Below, in pieces: positions 15,943-24,703 of a stretch of DNA of 64,000 nucleotides. The notes below the pieces were generated by a model that saw nothing but the letters and a program-made list of their open reading frames with translations, searched no databases and was not told the origin of the DNA. Each line of letters begins with the position of its first letter. The stretch's first letter is position 1. The position numbers and the translations under genes are program-made. This DNA comes from Clostridiales bacterium (GTDB lineage Bacteria; Bacillota_A; Clostridia; Oscillospirales; Oscillospiraceae), in the NCBI GenBank assembly GCA_004553625.1, contig SFKX01000015.1, forward strand, positions 1-64,000, written 5' to 3'.

Positions 15943-16266
15943 ATGGCGGCTGTCAACATAAACAGTGAGGAATTCAGGCGGGTGAAAAGCATGGACAGGC
16001 CCGTCCTGGTGGAGTTCTGGGCTCCGTGGTGCGGCTATTGCCGCCGCCTCGGACCGGCATATGAAAAAGTCGCGGAGGAATATGCGGACAAGCTCGTGGT
16101 AGCAAAGGTCAACATAGACGAAGAAGCTCCACTGGCAGATGCGGAACGGGTAGAGGTGGTCCCGACCCTGATAATGTACCGGGATGGAAAGGCCGTGGAT
16201 TCCATCGTGAACCCCGGGTCCAAGGCTGCTATCGACGGGTTTATCCGTAACGTCCTGGCGGAGTGA
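15943..16266 (+). CDS. Thioredoxin-family protein with CGYC active site
   Basis: The 107-residue single-domain protein has the thioredoxin fold: F-W-A-P-W-C-G-Y-C near residue 30, V-N-I-D-E, the cis-proline loop V-V-P-T-L, and G at the end of strand 5. The active site is CGYC, not the canonical CGPC, which usually shifts the redox potential and partner range. The start follows GAAAGGGG. It is followed after 13 bases by a matching reductase and then a small membrane protein, so it is likely the dedicated electron carrier of that set. Confidence 0.88.
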   Translation: MAAVNINSEEFRRVKSMDRPVLVEFWAPWCGYCRRLGPAYEKVAEEYADKLVVAKVNIDEEAPLADAERVEVVPTLIMYRDGKAVDSIVNPGSKAAIDGFIRNVLAE

Positions 16267-16279
16267 GGAGGCGGGATGC

Positions 16280-17209
16280 ATGAGCAAGACGCATGTTTAC
16301 GACATGATAATCGTGGGCGGAGGCCCGGGAGGCTATACGGCCGCGATTTACGCTGCCAGCGCCGGTCTGGACACCCTCGTGCTGGAGAAACTCTCCGCCG
16401 GGGGCCAGATGGCCCTGAGCGAGGAGATAAACAACTACCCCGGCTTCGAGGAAGGGGTAGACGGATACACGCTGGCGGAGAAGATGCAGAGACAGGCTGA
16501 ACGCCTCGGCGCAAGGACGGTCTATGCAGAGGTGGAGCGCATGGAGCTCGCCGCCGAACCCAAGGTCCTGGAGACCAGCGAGGGCGTATTTTACGCAAGG
16601 ACCGTGGCGCTGGCCACAGGAGCAGGCCCAAGGGAGCTCGGCCTCGCGGACGAGGCTGCGCTGGTTGGACACGGTGTCGCTTACTGCGCCGCCTGCGACG
16701 GCATGAGATACCGGGGCAAGACCGTGGTCGTGGTGGGCGGAGGCAACTCCGCGGCAGGGGACGCGCTGGCGCTGAGCCGCATTGCGGAGAAGGTGATCCT
16801 TGTCCACCGCCGGGACAAGCTCCGGGCCACAAAGGCATACGACAGGCCGCTCTCGCAGGCTGGGAATATTGAATTCCGCTGGAACAGCGCAGTCGTCGAG
16901 CTCCTGCACGGGGACAAGCTCAGCGGAGTGCGGCTGAGGGATGTCAATACCGGCGAGGAGACGGAGCTTGCCTGCGACGGAGTTTTCATCAGCGTCGGCA
17001 GGAAGCCGGCTACGGAATTGGTGAAAGGCCAGCTGGAGCTGGACAAAAACGGCTATATAGCGGCAGACGAGACGACAAAGACCAGTCTCCCAGGCGTATA
17101 CGCCGTGGGCGACGTGAGGACCAAAGCCCTGCGTCAGGTGGTGACGGCCGTGGCCGACGGGGCCGCGGCGGTCCACATGGCGGAGGAATATCTGGCAGGA
17201 GGCGAATGA
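16280..17209 (+). CDS. trxB: Thioredoxin reductase-like flavoprotein
   Basis: The 309-residue protein has an FAD-binding G-G-G-P-G-G (13-18), a redox pair C136-A-A-C139 in place of the usual CATC, an NAD(P)-binding G-G-G-N-S-A (153-158) and the C-terminal G-D-V...Q-V-V-T-A-V-A-D-G-A. After the NAD(P) motif comes H-R-R-D-K-L-R-A, the pattern associated with NADPH binding. It should reduce the adjacent CGYC thioredoxin. The gene symbol is given for family membership; other trxB paralogs may exist elsewhere. Confidence 0.88.
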   Translation: MSKTHVYDMIIVGGGPGGYTAAIYAASAGLDTLVLEKLSAGGQMALSEEINNYPGFEEGVDGYTLAEKMQRQAERLGARTVYAEVERMELAAEPKVLETSEGVFYARTVALATGAGPRELGLADEAALVGHGVAYCAACDGMRYRGKTVVVVGGGNSAAGDALALSRIAEKVILVHRRDKLRATKAYDRPLSQAGNIEFRWNSAVVELLHGDKLSGVRLRDVNTGEETELACDGVFISVGRKPATELVKGQLELDKNGYIAADETTKTSLPGVYAVGDVRTKALRQVVTAVADGAAAVHMAEEYLAGGE

Positions 17210-17210
17210 C

Positions 17211-17423
17211 ATGAAGGAACGTTTGAAGAGATGGCTGCGTCCGGCGCTTTTCACACTGGGCGGGGCGCTTGCCGGCCTGGGCTACTATTACCTGGTGGGC
17301 TGCTCCACCGGAGCCTGCGCCATTACCTCCAACCCTTTCAGCTCCATGCTGTATATGGGCGTGGTCGGCTGGCTGCTCTCCGGCGCTTTCGGAGCGGGGT
17401 GCAGAGGAAGCTGCAAGAGATAG
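17211..17423 (+). CDS. DUF6132-type small membrane protein
   Basis: The 70-residue protein has two membrane segments (about 11-31 and 43-62). Between them is the conserved G-C-S-T-G-A-C-A-I-T-S-N-P-F motif of the DUF6132 family, with a further cysteine pair near the C-terminus. It starts one base after the reductase stop. The paired cysteines beside a thioredoxin system suggest membrane thiol transfer, but this is inferred from context. Confidence 0.75.
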   Translation: MKERLKRWLRPALFTLGGALAGLGYYYLVGCSTGACAITSNPFSSMLYMGVVGWLLSGAFGAGCRGSCKR

Positions 17424-17510
17424 GCGATTTGATATTCACGGAAAGCCGCGTCTGCTGCGATTGCAGACGCGGCTCAGTCATGTTATTATGGTGTGCAGGG
17501 AGGTGGCGAC

Positions 17511-18488
<978 letters not shown>

Positions 18489-18548
18489 GACCGCGGAGAG
18501 CGCCCGGCGAAAGATTTGTCGCCTGCGAGGCGACCAATGAGGATAGGA

Positions 18549-18605
18549 AACCCCCTATACTGTGCTTGTAAACCGGACAACACAGAATAGGGGGTTCTTA
18601 TTATG
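18549..18605 (+). promoter_or_regulatory. Hairpin that buries the vWA gene's ribosome binding site
   Basis: Arms AACCCCCTATACTGTG (18549-18564) and CACAGAATAGGGGGTT (18581-18596) pair over 16 positions with one mismatch. The GGGGG of the right arm is the Shine-Dalgarno sequence for the ATG at 18603. It could also act as a terminator for the macro-domain gene because the right arm is followed by TTCTTATTAT. Confidence 0.6.
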
Positions 18606-19259
18606 AAAACGAATCTGACGGAGCTGGTATTCATCCTGGACCGCAGCGGTTCCATGCAGGGACTGGAGAAGGACACCATCGGCGGTTTCAACGCCATGCT
18701 GGAAAAGCAGAAAAAGGAGCCCGGCGAGGCCTTGGTCTCCACCGTCCTCTTTGACGACAGGATCGAGGTGCTGCACGACAGGGTGAAGCTGGGCGAGGTC
18801 CGTCCCATCACCGAAAAGGAATACTGCGTCCGCGGCTGCACGGCTCTGCTGGACGCGGTGGGCGGGGCCATCCGCCACATCGGGAACATACACAAATATG
18901 CCAGGCCGGAGGACGTGCCGGAGCGCACGCTGTTCGTCATCACCACGGACGGCATGGAAAACGCCAGCCGCCGGTATACGGCCGACAAGGTGAGGCGCAT
19001 GATAGAGCACGAAAAGGAGAAATACGGCTGGGAATTCCTCTTCCTCGGCGCCAACATAGACGCCGTGGAAACGGCCGGAAGCCTGGGCATAGCGCCGGAC
19101 CGGGCCGCGAACTACCGCTGCGACGGCGAGGGTACCCGCCTCAACTACGAGGTCGTATGCCAGGCGGTCTCCGCCGTCCGTGGACGCGCCCCGCTGGATG
19201 AGCACTGGAAGGACGCCATAGAGGCGGACCTGCGCAAGCGCCACGGGCGCGGGCGCTGA
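18603..19259 (+). CDS. von Willebrand factor A domain protein
   Basis: The 218-residue soluble vWA protein carries the metal-ion-dependent adhesion site: D13-R-S15-G-S17 at the start, a conserved Thr in R-G-C-T-A-L-L-D-A-V and T-T-D-G-M-E-N later. It lacks signal peptide and membrane segments, so it acts in the cytosol, unlike adhesins. Such stand-alone vWA proteins resemble TerY-type partners of stress and phosphorylation systems. The macro-domain gene just upstream suggests a joint function, which is inference. Confidence 0.85.
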   Translation: MKTNLTELVFILDRSGSMQGLEKDTIGGFNAMLEKQKKEPGEALVSTVLFDDRIEVLHDRVKLGEVRPITEKEYCVRGCTALLDAVGGAIRHIGNIHKYARPEDVPERTLFVITTDGMENASRRYTADKVRRMIEHEKEKYGWEFLFLGANIDAVETAGSLGIAPDRAANYRCDGEGTRLNYEVVCQAVSAVRGRAPLDEHWKDAIEADLRKRHGRGR

Positions 19260-19277
19260 ACCATGTCCGGCGGGGTC

Positions 19278-19967
19278 CTAGCGGCCCGCCGCCGAAAAGG
19301 GGCAGCGCCTGCCTATGCACTGGTTGTTCAGGGCGCTGTAGGAGCAGACTGGGACCGTCCTTTCCATTTCCACTCCCAGGTGTTCACGGGCAAAGTCCAC
19401 GGCTGCGAGAATGGCCAGGAAGGAGTCCCGTTTGCAGCACCTGGGGCCGCCCACGCTGCCTATGCTGTCCAGGGCGCGGGCGGTCATCCTGTTGCTCAGA
19501 CCCCAGGGCTCCCGGGCCAGGGGCGTAGACTCTGTGGCGATGGCCAGAAACTGACCCGCGCTGATACCTGCGCCGCAGGCCCCCCAAAAGCCACAGGCTC
19601 CGCCCGGAACGGCCTTGCCGCGGCTGTATATCTCACGGAGGGCCTTCTCCAGATCCAGAGCGCCCCCGGCGTTCCTGTAGGCGGTGAGCAGGGCTGCTCC
19701 CACCATCACATGGTGTTCCGGGCCGTGCATATGGCAGAAGGGCAGGTCCATCATCCGGCGGACGATCGCTATGGGGTCTGTTGAAGTCTCCGAGAGGCAC
19801 AGGCCGAAGATGCTGTCCATACCTTTGGTGTGACAGTCGTTACAGACATAGTGGCCGTTCACGCAGCGGGTTTTGCTGGGCTCTTTTTTATGGCAGACGG
19901 CGCACTCCATGACCTCGTCCCGGACCAGGTATTCAAGAGGCGCCTTGCAGATCAGACATTCTTCCAT
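19278..19967 (-). CDS. DUF5714 cysteine-rich protein
   Basis: The 229-residue protein has an N-terminal zinc-ribbon-like region (C4-x2-C7, C22-x2-C25, C35, H39, C42-x2-C45-H46) followed by a helical domain with C-H-x-H-G-P-E-H-H and G-A-C-G-F-W-G-A-C-G-A-G. This arrangement matches DUF5714, often found beside methyltransferases or corrinoid proteins. No function is known. It lies 82 bases after the DUF3788 gene and may be the last member of that operon; it is convergent with the vWA gene. Confidence 0.7.
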   Translation of the reverse strand: MEECLICKAPLEYLVRDEVMECAVCHKKEPSKTRCVNGHYVCNDCHTKGMDSIFGLCLSETSTDPIAIVRRMMDLPFCHMHGPEHHVMVGAALLTAYRNAGGALDLEKALREIYSRGKAVPGGACGFWGACGAGISAGQFLAIATESTPLAREPWGLSNRMTARALDSIGSVGGPRCCKRDSFLAILAAVDFAREHLGVEMERTVPVCSYSALNNQCIGRRCPFSAAGR

Positions 19968-20049
19968 TTCGCGTTATCCTCCCTCGGCTTCCACCGCGGC
20001 CCACTGCGAGCGGCGGAGCTTTCTGCAATATACATTGGCGCGCCGGTGA

Positions 20050-20463
20050 TCACCCACGGTTCGGCTTCCTTTTGATGCCCAACAGTCTGATGAAGTCGTC
20101 GAACAAGGAGGTGTCCTCCGGCTCGAACATCAGCCATTTTCCGTCGTGGTAAGTGCGGGTCTCATCATAGAGCCTTTGAACTTGCTCCGAGTAGTTCGCC
20201 CTGTCGTTTTCGAATTTGGAGCGTTCATCTTTTCCCAGAATGATCATGAATCCAATGCGGTTTTCCCTTGCGTACAGCGCGCACAGGGTTTTGCCGCCCC
20301 GACGGTATTTGTATTCATATGTCCAGGCCTTCCCGCCGCTGCTCCACAAACGCTCCATTTCATATTTTTCGTCGATCAGTTCGCATAGTTTATTCCAGGC
20401 CGCATACAAAGTTTCCCCGACCAAGGCGGTCATTTGCTCAGCGCCCGGCGCTGTATCAAGCAT
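20050..20463 (-). CDS. DUF3788 family protein
   Basis: The 137-residue protein matches the DUF3788 family: W-x-x-L-x-x-x-I-x-x-x-Y near the N-terminus, S-G-G-K-A-W-T-Y-E-Y-K-Y-R-R-G-G-K-T-L-C in the middle and a C-terminal Y-H-D-G-K-W-L-M-F. The fold is expected to be a small alpha/beta ligand-binding domain. It overlaps the SRPBCC gene by eight bases, so the two are co-translated. Its function is unknown. Confidence 0.75.
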   Translation of the reverse strand: MLDTAPGAEQMTALVGETLYAAWNKLCELIDEKYEMERLWSSGGKAWTYEYKYRRGGKTLCALYARENRIGFMIILGKDERSKFENDRANYSEQVQRLYDETRTYHDGKWLMFEPEDTSLFDDFIRLLGIKRKPNRG

Positions 20464-20869
20464 GAGGTGTGCCTCCCTTCTGCAATTCCCTTTGAAGATC
20501 GTCCAGATACAGCTTCTGCTGCCGTTTCAGATAGCCGGGGACAAAGGGACGCATCCACCGGCGTTTGGCGGTGACGGTTTCGGTGCAGGTCAGCCTGGCG
20601 CCGCCCTCCGCCGCTTCAAAGTTTCCCTCCCAGGAGCCGGACATGTTGCCGTTTTCCATGGTGAAGGCCCAGAAACAAAACGGCTCGCAGGCCGTGACGG
20701 TGAAAACAGTGGCATAGCCGCTTCTGCTGTGCTCCACAAAGCGGGTCTTGTCCAAAACCTCCACCCCCGCCAGGTCGCTGCGCCAGGCGGTGTTGGCGAG
20801 GTCGGTCACCGTATGCCACAACCGCTCTATGGAGCAGGGAAAATGGACTGTCGCCTTGGAAGTTGCCAT
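20456..20869 (-). CDS. SRPBCC-fold protein
   Basis: The 137-residue protein fits the SRPBCC/polyketide-cyclase-like helix-grip fold: V-H-F-P-C-S-I-E-R-L-W-H-T-V-T-D-L in strand 1 and helix 1, F-x-W-x-F-x-M-E-N-G in the middle, and a long C-terminal amphipathic helix with a basic face. The fold makes a deep hydrophobic pocket for small ligands. It is the fifth gene of the WYL-headed operon. Confidence 0.78.
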   Translation of the reverse strand: MATSKATVHFPCSIERLWHTVTDLANTAWRSDLAGVEVLDKTRFVEHSRSGYATVFTVTACEPFCFWAFTMENGNMSGSWEGNFEAAEGGARLTCTETVTAKRRWMRPFVPGYLKRQQKLYLDDLQRELQKGGTPHA

Positions 20870-20981
20870 GCGATCACCCTTTCTTCGTTTTCCCGTTCGG
20901 CCCCGGGCCGACGCCGCAGTTGAGACTGCACAGGGAAAAGCGCGCCTCTTTTCACGTAAAGCCTTTCATGCCGCTCCCGCC

Positions 20982-21410
20982 CTAGAACCACAGCGCCTGT
21001 TCTTCCCGGAACACAGGGGACATCCCTTGGGCATAGGGGTCATAGCGGTTTTCATTGCAGCCGAATTCCTGCAAAAAGCAGATCTGACCCGTCTCATTCC
21101 AGCGGATGAGGGAGAGACCGTCAAAGCTCTGGACAACACCGTCCGTCATCGCGCAGCGGAAGGACCACTCCGCCACGGTCTGGTCCTCTTTGTGGAAATA
21201 CTGACGGATGTCCCAGTGCTCCACGGTCCCGCGGGTGTTCCACTCGTCAAACCACAGCTTGATTTTCCCGCTGCCGTGATACTCTGGTCCCCAGCTTTCA
21301 ATGTAGACGGCGTCGGGTGCAAAGAGGTCCGCGATGCCCGTGTCCTGCCTGTTCAGCCACATGGAAAACCAGCGGCGTATCTGAGCTTCTCTCTGCTCTT
21401 GAATGTTCAT
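20982..21410 (-). CDS. SnoaL/NTF2-like protein
   Basis: The 142-residue protein has the NTF2-like cone fold used by SnoaL enzymes: R-R-W-F-S-M-W-L-N-R, a D-L-F-A-P-D-A-V-Y-I-E-S-W-G-P-x-Y-H-G strand-turn, W-F-D-E-W-N, and F-D-G-L-S-L-I-R-W-N. These domains bind small hydrophobic ligands or act as accessory folds. It lies 15 bases after the GyrI-like gene; a 112-base gap without features separates it from the SRPBCC gene. Confidence 0.78.
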   Translation of the reverse strand: MNIQEQREAQIRRWFSMWLNRQDTGIADLFAPDAVYIESWGPEYHGSGKIKLWFDEWNTRGTVEHWDIRQYFHKEDQTVAEWSFRCAMTDGVVQSFDGLSLIRWNETGQICFLQEFGCNENRYDPYAQGMSPVFREEQALWF

Positions 21411-21425
21411 GACGGCCTCCTATTC

Positions 21426-22073
21426 TCAGTTCATGTGTTTGACCGCTTTCCTCAGCGGCTGGCGTATCACCGTTTTCAGCCGCTCGGGGCGGCAGCGGCG
21501 AGCATCGCTCAGATAGATCTCATGGTGGAAACGCCCGGCTCGGAAATCCTCCTCATAGCCCTGGGCCTCGGCGTATTCCTTCATGGCGGCGACAGTGGCG
21601 GGCTCGTCGTCATAGGGGCCGAGGTGCATACATTGGACGCAGAGCCCTTCCTCCCAGGGGAAGAACTCCACCTCGGAAAAGTCCTGCCGCTTCTTTTCGG
21701 CGGCCTCCCGGACGGCACGGTCAAAGACCTCTCTCGTCACAAACTCCGGCAGGCGGATGAGGGAGATCCACTGGAAATCCTCCTTGCGGGCATAGTCCAC
21801 GCCCTGTACGCCCTCCTGCCACCACAGGCCCTCCAGCGGCGGCACCACATAGTCAAAGTAGCCCTCCGGCTTGTGCTTGCCCAGCCTGCTCATTTTGATG
21901 GTGAAGGCCACTGCATAGAGCATACCGAGAGCTTGCCTGTAGGCGCCGCCCTCCTCATTGGGGTCGCCACGCCCACGCACGGCCAGAAAATTCATTGCAG
22001 GCACGGTGACGATGCCGGGCGTTCTGGGCGGAAGATAGAACTCCTTGTACTCTTTCTTGTAGTCAAAGGACAT
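21426..22073 (-). CDS. GyrI-like small-molecule-binding protein
   Basis: The 215-residue protein matches the stand-alone GyrI-like domain: F-L-A-V-R-G-R-G-D-P-N near residue 30, A-Y-R-Q-A-L-G-M-L-Y-A-V-A-F-T-I-K, P-P-L-E-G-L-W-W near residue 75, and H-L-G-P-Y-D-D-E-P-A-T before the end. Such domains bind or hydrolyse toxic small molecules, and some relatives hydrolyse cyclopropanoid genotoxins. It overlaps the TfoX-like gene by 11 bases. Confidence 0.83.
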   Translation of the reverse strand: MSFDYKKEYKEFYLPPRTPGIVTVPAMNFLAVRGRGDPNEEGGAYRQALGMLYAVAFTIKMSRLGKHKPEGYFDYVVPPLEGLWWQEGVQGVDYARKEDFQWISLIRLPEFVTREVFDRAVREAAEKKRQDFSEVEFFPWEEGLCVQCMHLGPYDDEPATVAAMKEYAEAQGYEEDFRAGRFHHEIYLSDARRCRPERLKTVIRQPLRKAVKHMN

Positions 22074-22398
22074 GCTGCTTTCCTCCCTTTGCTTTCGGGC
22101 GTTTTTTCAGCGCCTCACAGGTGATTCGTACCAGCTCCGCCGCACGCTCCCGGTCCTCCACGTCCTCCACGAGGATATAATCCTTGGCTCCCTCATAGGG
22201 CGGGGCCTTGGCCAGATTGGGAAACGCCGCTTCCGCCTCCGGAGTGGGCTTCACGAAAAGCTGGTCGTTGCATATGACGGCGAAGAACAGGTCGTCACAG
22301 TAAAGGCCGTATTCTCCGAACATCTTCCGGCAGCGGATTACTCCGGCCTCCCGCAGCTGCTCGGCCACATAGCTCACGAAATCCGCATGAGACGCCAT
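22063..22398 (-). CDS. TfoX/Sxy N-terminal-domain protein
   Basis: The start at 22398 is chosen because GGGAGG lies seven bases upstream, giving 111 residues; an upstream ATG at 22413 has no such site. The product matches TfoX_N: R-K-M-F-G-E-Y-G-L-Y-C-D-D-L-F-F-A-V-I-C-N-D-Q-L-F-V-K, then a C-terminal helix with a basic tail. In proteobacteria TfoX/Sxy controls competence, but in Firmicutes single TfoX_N proteins have no known role. It begins one base after the WYL gene ends. Confidence 0.82.
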   Translation of the reverse strand: MASHADFVSYVAEQLREAGVIRCRKMFGEYGLYCDDLFFAVICNDQLFVKPTPEAEAAFPNLAKAPPYEGAKDYILVEDVEDRERAAELVRITCEALKKRPKAKGGKQHVL

Positions 22399-22399
22399 G

Positions 22400-23311
22400 T
22401 TAATTCCTCCCACGGTAAAGGTCGGCCAATGTTTGGCTCAAAACCCCGAGCCGTTCCCGCAGCTCCTCCGGCTCCAGCAGCTCCGCCTTGTCTCCAAAGG
22501 TCAGGACCCAGCTGAGCACGCTTTCCGCGTCCGGGAAGCCGCCGGTAAAGCGCAGCCGGCCGTCCGACTCCTCGGCAAAACGGTCAGCCCCATATTCTTC
22601 CACCAGCCGCCAGCGGCAGGCGGGGTCAAAAAGGACGGTGACCTGATACTTGGCAGGGAATATCCGCTCCGGGGCCAGGTCGGGCAGGGGCGCGTGCCGG
22701 GGCGCAAAGGGTTCACCGGACGCGAGCTCCGTCATGCGGTTCAGCTTGAAAAGACGGAAATCCTCCCGGGTCCTGCACCAGCCCCACAGATACCAGGCCG
22801 ACCAGTGAAAGACCAGATAGTAGGGCTCGACGGTCCGCACCGACTCCTCCCTAGGTGAAAAGTAGGCGAAGCGCAGCGTCTGGTGCTGCTCGATGGCGAT
22901 TTGGATGAGCTCGATCTTCGGCGGCAGGCTGGTCTTGTACCAGGAGGAGAGGTCGATGAGCATGTGGGCGCCGCCGGGGACCAGTCCGCCCGTCCCGGCG
23001 CTGAGCTTTTCCATCAGCTGGGCGTAACGGCGGCTGCCGCTGACGCTGTCCAGGCTCCTGAGCCCCGCCAGGATGGCCTGCATCTCCGGGGCGGTGAGCA
23101 CGGTGCGGTCCACCCTGTACCCCTCCATGATAGAGATGCCGCCCCCTGCTCCCTGGGCGGTGGCGATAGGGATGCCCGCCCGGCACATGGACTCGATGTC
23201 TCGCTGAATGGTCCGGCGGGACACTTCGAACTGCTCCGCAAGCTCCGGAGCGGTTACCCTCTCCCGCTGGAGGAGAATGGACAGAATGCCGATGAGCCGC
23301 TCCATCTTCAT
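22400..23311 (-). CDS. WYL-domain transcriptional regulator (YafY type)
   Basis: The 303-residue regulator has an N-terminal DeoR-like HTH (L-I-G-I-L-S-I-L-L-Q-R-E-R-V-T-A-P-E-L-A-E-Q-F-E-V-S-R-R-T-I written in parts: V-T-A-P-E-L-A and V-S-R-R-T-I-Q-R-D-I). The WYL domain follows (P-Y-Y-L-V-F-H-W-S-A-W-Y-L-W-G-W-C) and then the C-terminal WCX extension. WYL domains sense ligands, often nucleotides or single-stranded DNA. It is the first gene of the operon that includes TfoX, GyrI-like, NTF2-like, SRPBCC and DUF3788 genes and probably controls it. Confidence 0.9.
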   Translation of the reverse strand: MKMERLIGILSILLQRERVTAPELAEQFEVSRRTIQRDIESMCRAGIPIATAQGAGGGISIMEGYRVDRTVLTAPEMQAILAGLRSLDSVSGSRRYAQLMEKLSAGTGGLVPGGAHMLIDLSSWYKTSLPPKIELIQIAIEQHQTLRFAYFSPREESVRTVEPYYLVFHWSAWYLWGWCRTREDFRLFKLNRMTELASGEPFAPRHAPLPDLAPERIFPAKYQVTVLFDPACRWRLVEEYGADRFAEESDGRLRFTGGFPDAESVLSWVLTFGDKAELLEPEELRERLGVLSQTLADLYRGRN

Positions 23312-23343
23312 GCGCCGCGCCGCCTTTCCCTGTGTTTTTCTGT

Positions 23344-23352
23344 ATTATATCA
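23344..23352 (-). promoter_or_regulatory. Extended -10 promoter of the WYL operon
   Basis: On the minus strand TGATATAAT is an extended -10 element about 35 bases before the WYL start; the -35 is poor. Confidence 0.5.
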
Positions 23353-23441
23353 CAAGAGCCGGACAACTGTGTGTCATGTTTCTCGGAGGATTTTCAAGCG
23401 CGTAAGTAATGGCCCCGCAGATATCTGAAATGGAGCTGCAA

Positions 23442-23481
23442 AAAAGCGCGGAACTCCCGTCTCAGGGCGCTCCGCGCTTTT
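23442..23481 (-). terminator. Terminator after the nuclease-like gene
   Basis: Arms AAAAGCGCGGA and TCCGCGCTTTT (11 bp) flank an 18-base loop; on the minus strand a TTTTTT run follows. The surrounding 23312-23556 stretch holds no credible gene. Confidence 0.7.
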
Positions 23482-23556
23482 ACTTATACAGAGTAGGAAC
23501 AATTTGTATCTTTGCTTGTTTGACCGCCTGCTGCCGTAAGGGTGCAAATGAGATGG

Positions 23557-24549
23557 TCAGGCGTTTGACATATGGCTTAGTCTCTCCTGCGTCAGATCTC
23601 GCGCTTCACTTATCGTATCACAAGTCAACAGAGTGTCAATCATAGCCCATACACGACCGTTTTTGAATATTTTACCTGTTTTCACTGTCTTTGCAGGTGT
23701 GATAGCAGGTCCCAGCCGATATACATAGTGCTCGACATTCCAAACTTCGTCCGGCATTTCCTGAATTTCGTCGTGTATGTTGTTGGTTACTGAGTATCCT
23801 TCAATGTGGTGAATGGATTGAAGCTGGCCAGAATAACGAAACGCAATATAGTTGGGAGGTTCCTTTGGCCAACCGTTGCCGCCGACAGGGCAGAAATACT
23901 TATTATGTTTTTGGACGATGTCGATCCAAGTGATACTGCATCGTTCAGGCCGCTGTGCACTGAGGGCCACCACATAAACCATATTTGAATCAAGTTTTTG
24001 CATGGTCATTATCCACCTCAAATATTCACAAAACTCCTGAAGAAGATGCTTTTGCTCATTGTTTGACCTAGCTTTGGAATTAAGAGCCATTCTATAAACT
24101 TCTCTATAGGAAAGATGAGATACCGGAATGCCGTTTACCATCTGAAACGGCAGACGGGATTTGGCATACTCTTGAGTACATTCCGACATGGAGACGATAT
24201 GTTTATAAGCGTAAGTCGTGTTGACGAAGCTGCTTCGGATAGAATATTTTGTTAATTGTTCGGCGCCGGGCAGAAGCCAACCTCGCTTGGCTTCAATGAC
24301 CATGTGAAAGTTTTTATAGTCCGTTATTTCGATATCCGTGATTCCAGTGTCGGAGTCGTATTGCTGGTTTGTTATGGTGATGTCCTTTGGGTCAGGAGAA
24401 AAGCCGGATACTTTAAAGACTATAGATTTGAGGAATTCCGGACATTTTGCCAACGCCCATGCCATGCTTAAAGTGATGTCGTTTTCTTTGTTTCCGAATA
24501 GCTGAAAGATGCTGTGTATTTCACGACCATAGGACACTAAAGTTGCCAC
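23557..24549 (-). CDS. PD-(D/E)XK nuclease-like protein, AT-richer than its surroundings
   Basis: The 330-residue protein carries a candidate PD-(D/E)XK core: D72 in T-D-I-E-I, E86-A-K88 in M-V-I-E-A-K-R-G, and Q98 in the following helix. The N-terminal N-D-I-T-L-S-M-A-W-A-L-A-K-C-P-E-F-L motif recurs in restriction-like nucleases of defence islands. There is no partner methylase or helicase gene. Base composition is visibly lower in GC than the flanking genes, and the gene sits directly beside a tRNA, both signs of horizontal transfer. Its function is predicted only from the motif spacing. Confidence 0.6.
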   Translation of the reverse strand: MATLVSYGREIHSIFQLFGNKENDITLSMAWALAKCPEFLKSIVFKVSGFSPDPKDITITNQQYDSDTGITDIEITDYKNFHMVIEAKRGWLLPGAEQLTKYSIRSSFVNTTYAYKHIVSMSECTQEYAKSRLPFQMVNGIPVSHLSYREVYRMALNSKARSNNEQKHLLQEFCEYLRWIMTMQKLDSNMVYVVALSAQRPERCSITWIDIVQKHNKYFCPVGGNGWPKEPPNYIAFRYSGQLQSIHHIEGYSVTNNIHDEIQEMPDEVWNVEHYVYRLGPAITPAKTVKTGKIFKNGRVWAMIDTLLTCDTISEARDLTQERLSHMSNA

Positions 24550-24601
24550 TACAACATCCCTCCCATACTGTGAGCCGTGCTGGGATTTATAGAGCCGTCA
24601 G

Positions 24602-24641
24602 CTGGAATACGCTTGTTGGTATGCCATTAGCGCTATTCCAG
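24602..24641. repeat. Inverted repeat between nuclease gene and tRNA-Pro
   Basis: CTGGAATA (24602-24609) and TATTCCAG (24634-24641) form an 8-bp inverted repeat. It is in the AT-richer flank of the nuclease gene; no T run follows, so its role is unclear. Confidence 0.4.
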
Positions 24642-24666
24642 ATAGGACACGAGAGTAGGACGAAAG

Positions 24667-24698
24667 CCGAAAGGCCGCTGTGAACGGCGGCCTTTCGG
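24667..24698 (-). terminator. Terminator of tRNA-Pro
   Basis: A 12-bp stem CCGAAAGGCCGC / GCGGCCTTTCGG lies five bases beyond the tRNA 3' end on the minus strand. The following T tract is modest. Confidence 0.6.
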
Positions 24699-24703
24699 GG
24701 CGA

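Noticed and set aside
23409..23645. 78-codon frame between the WYL and nuclease genes
   Set aside because: It runs through a terminator hairpin and into the antisense of the nuclease gene, with no ribosome binding site.
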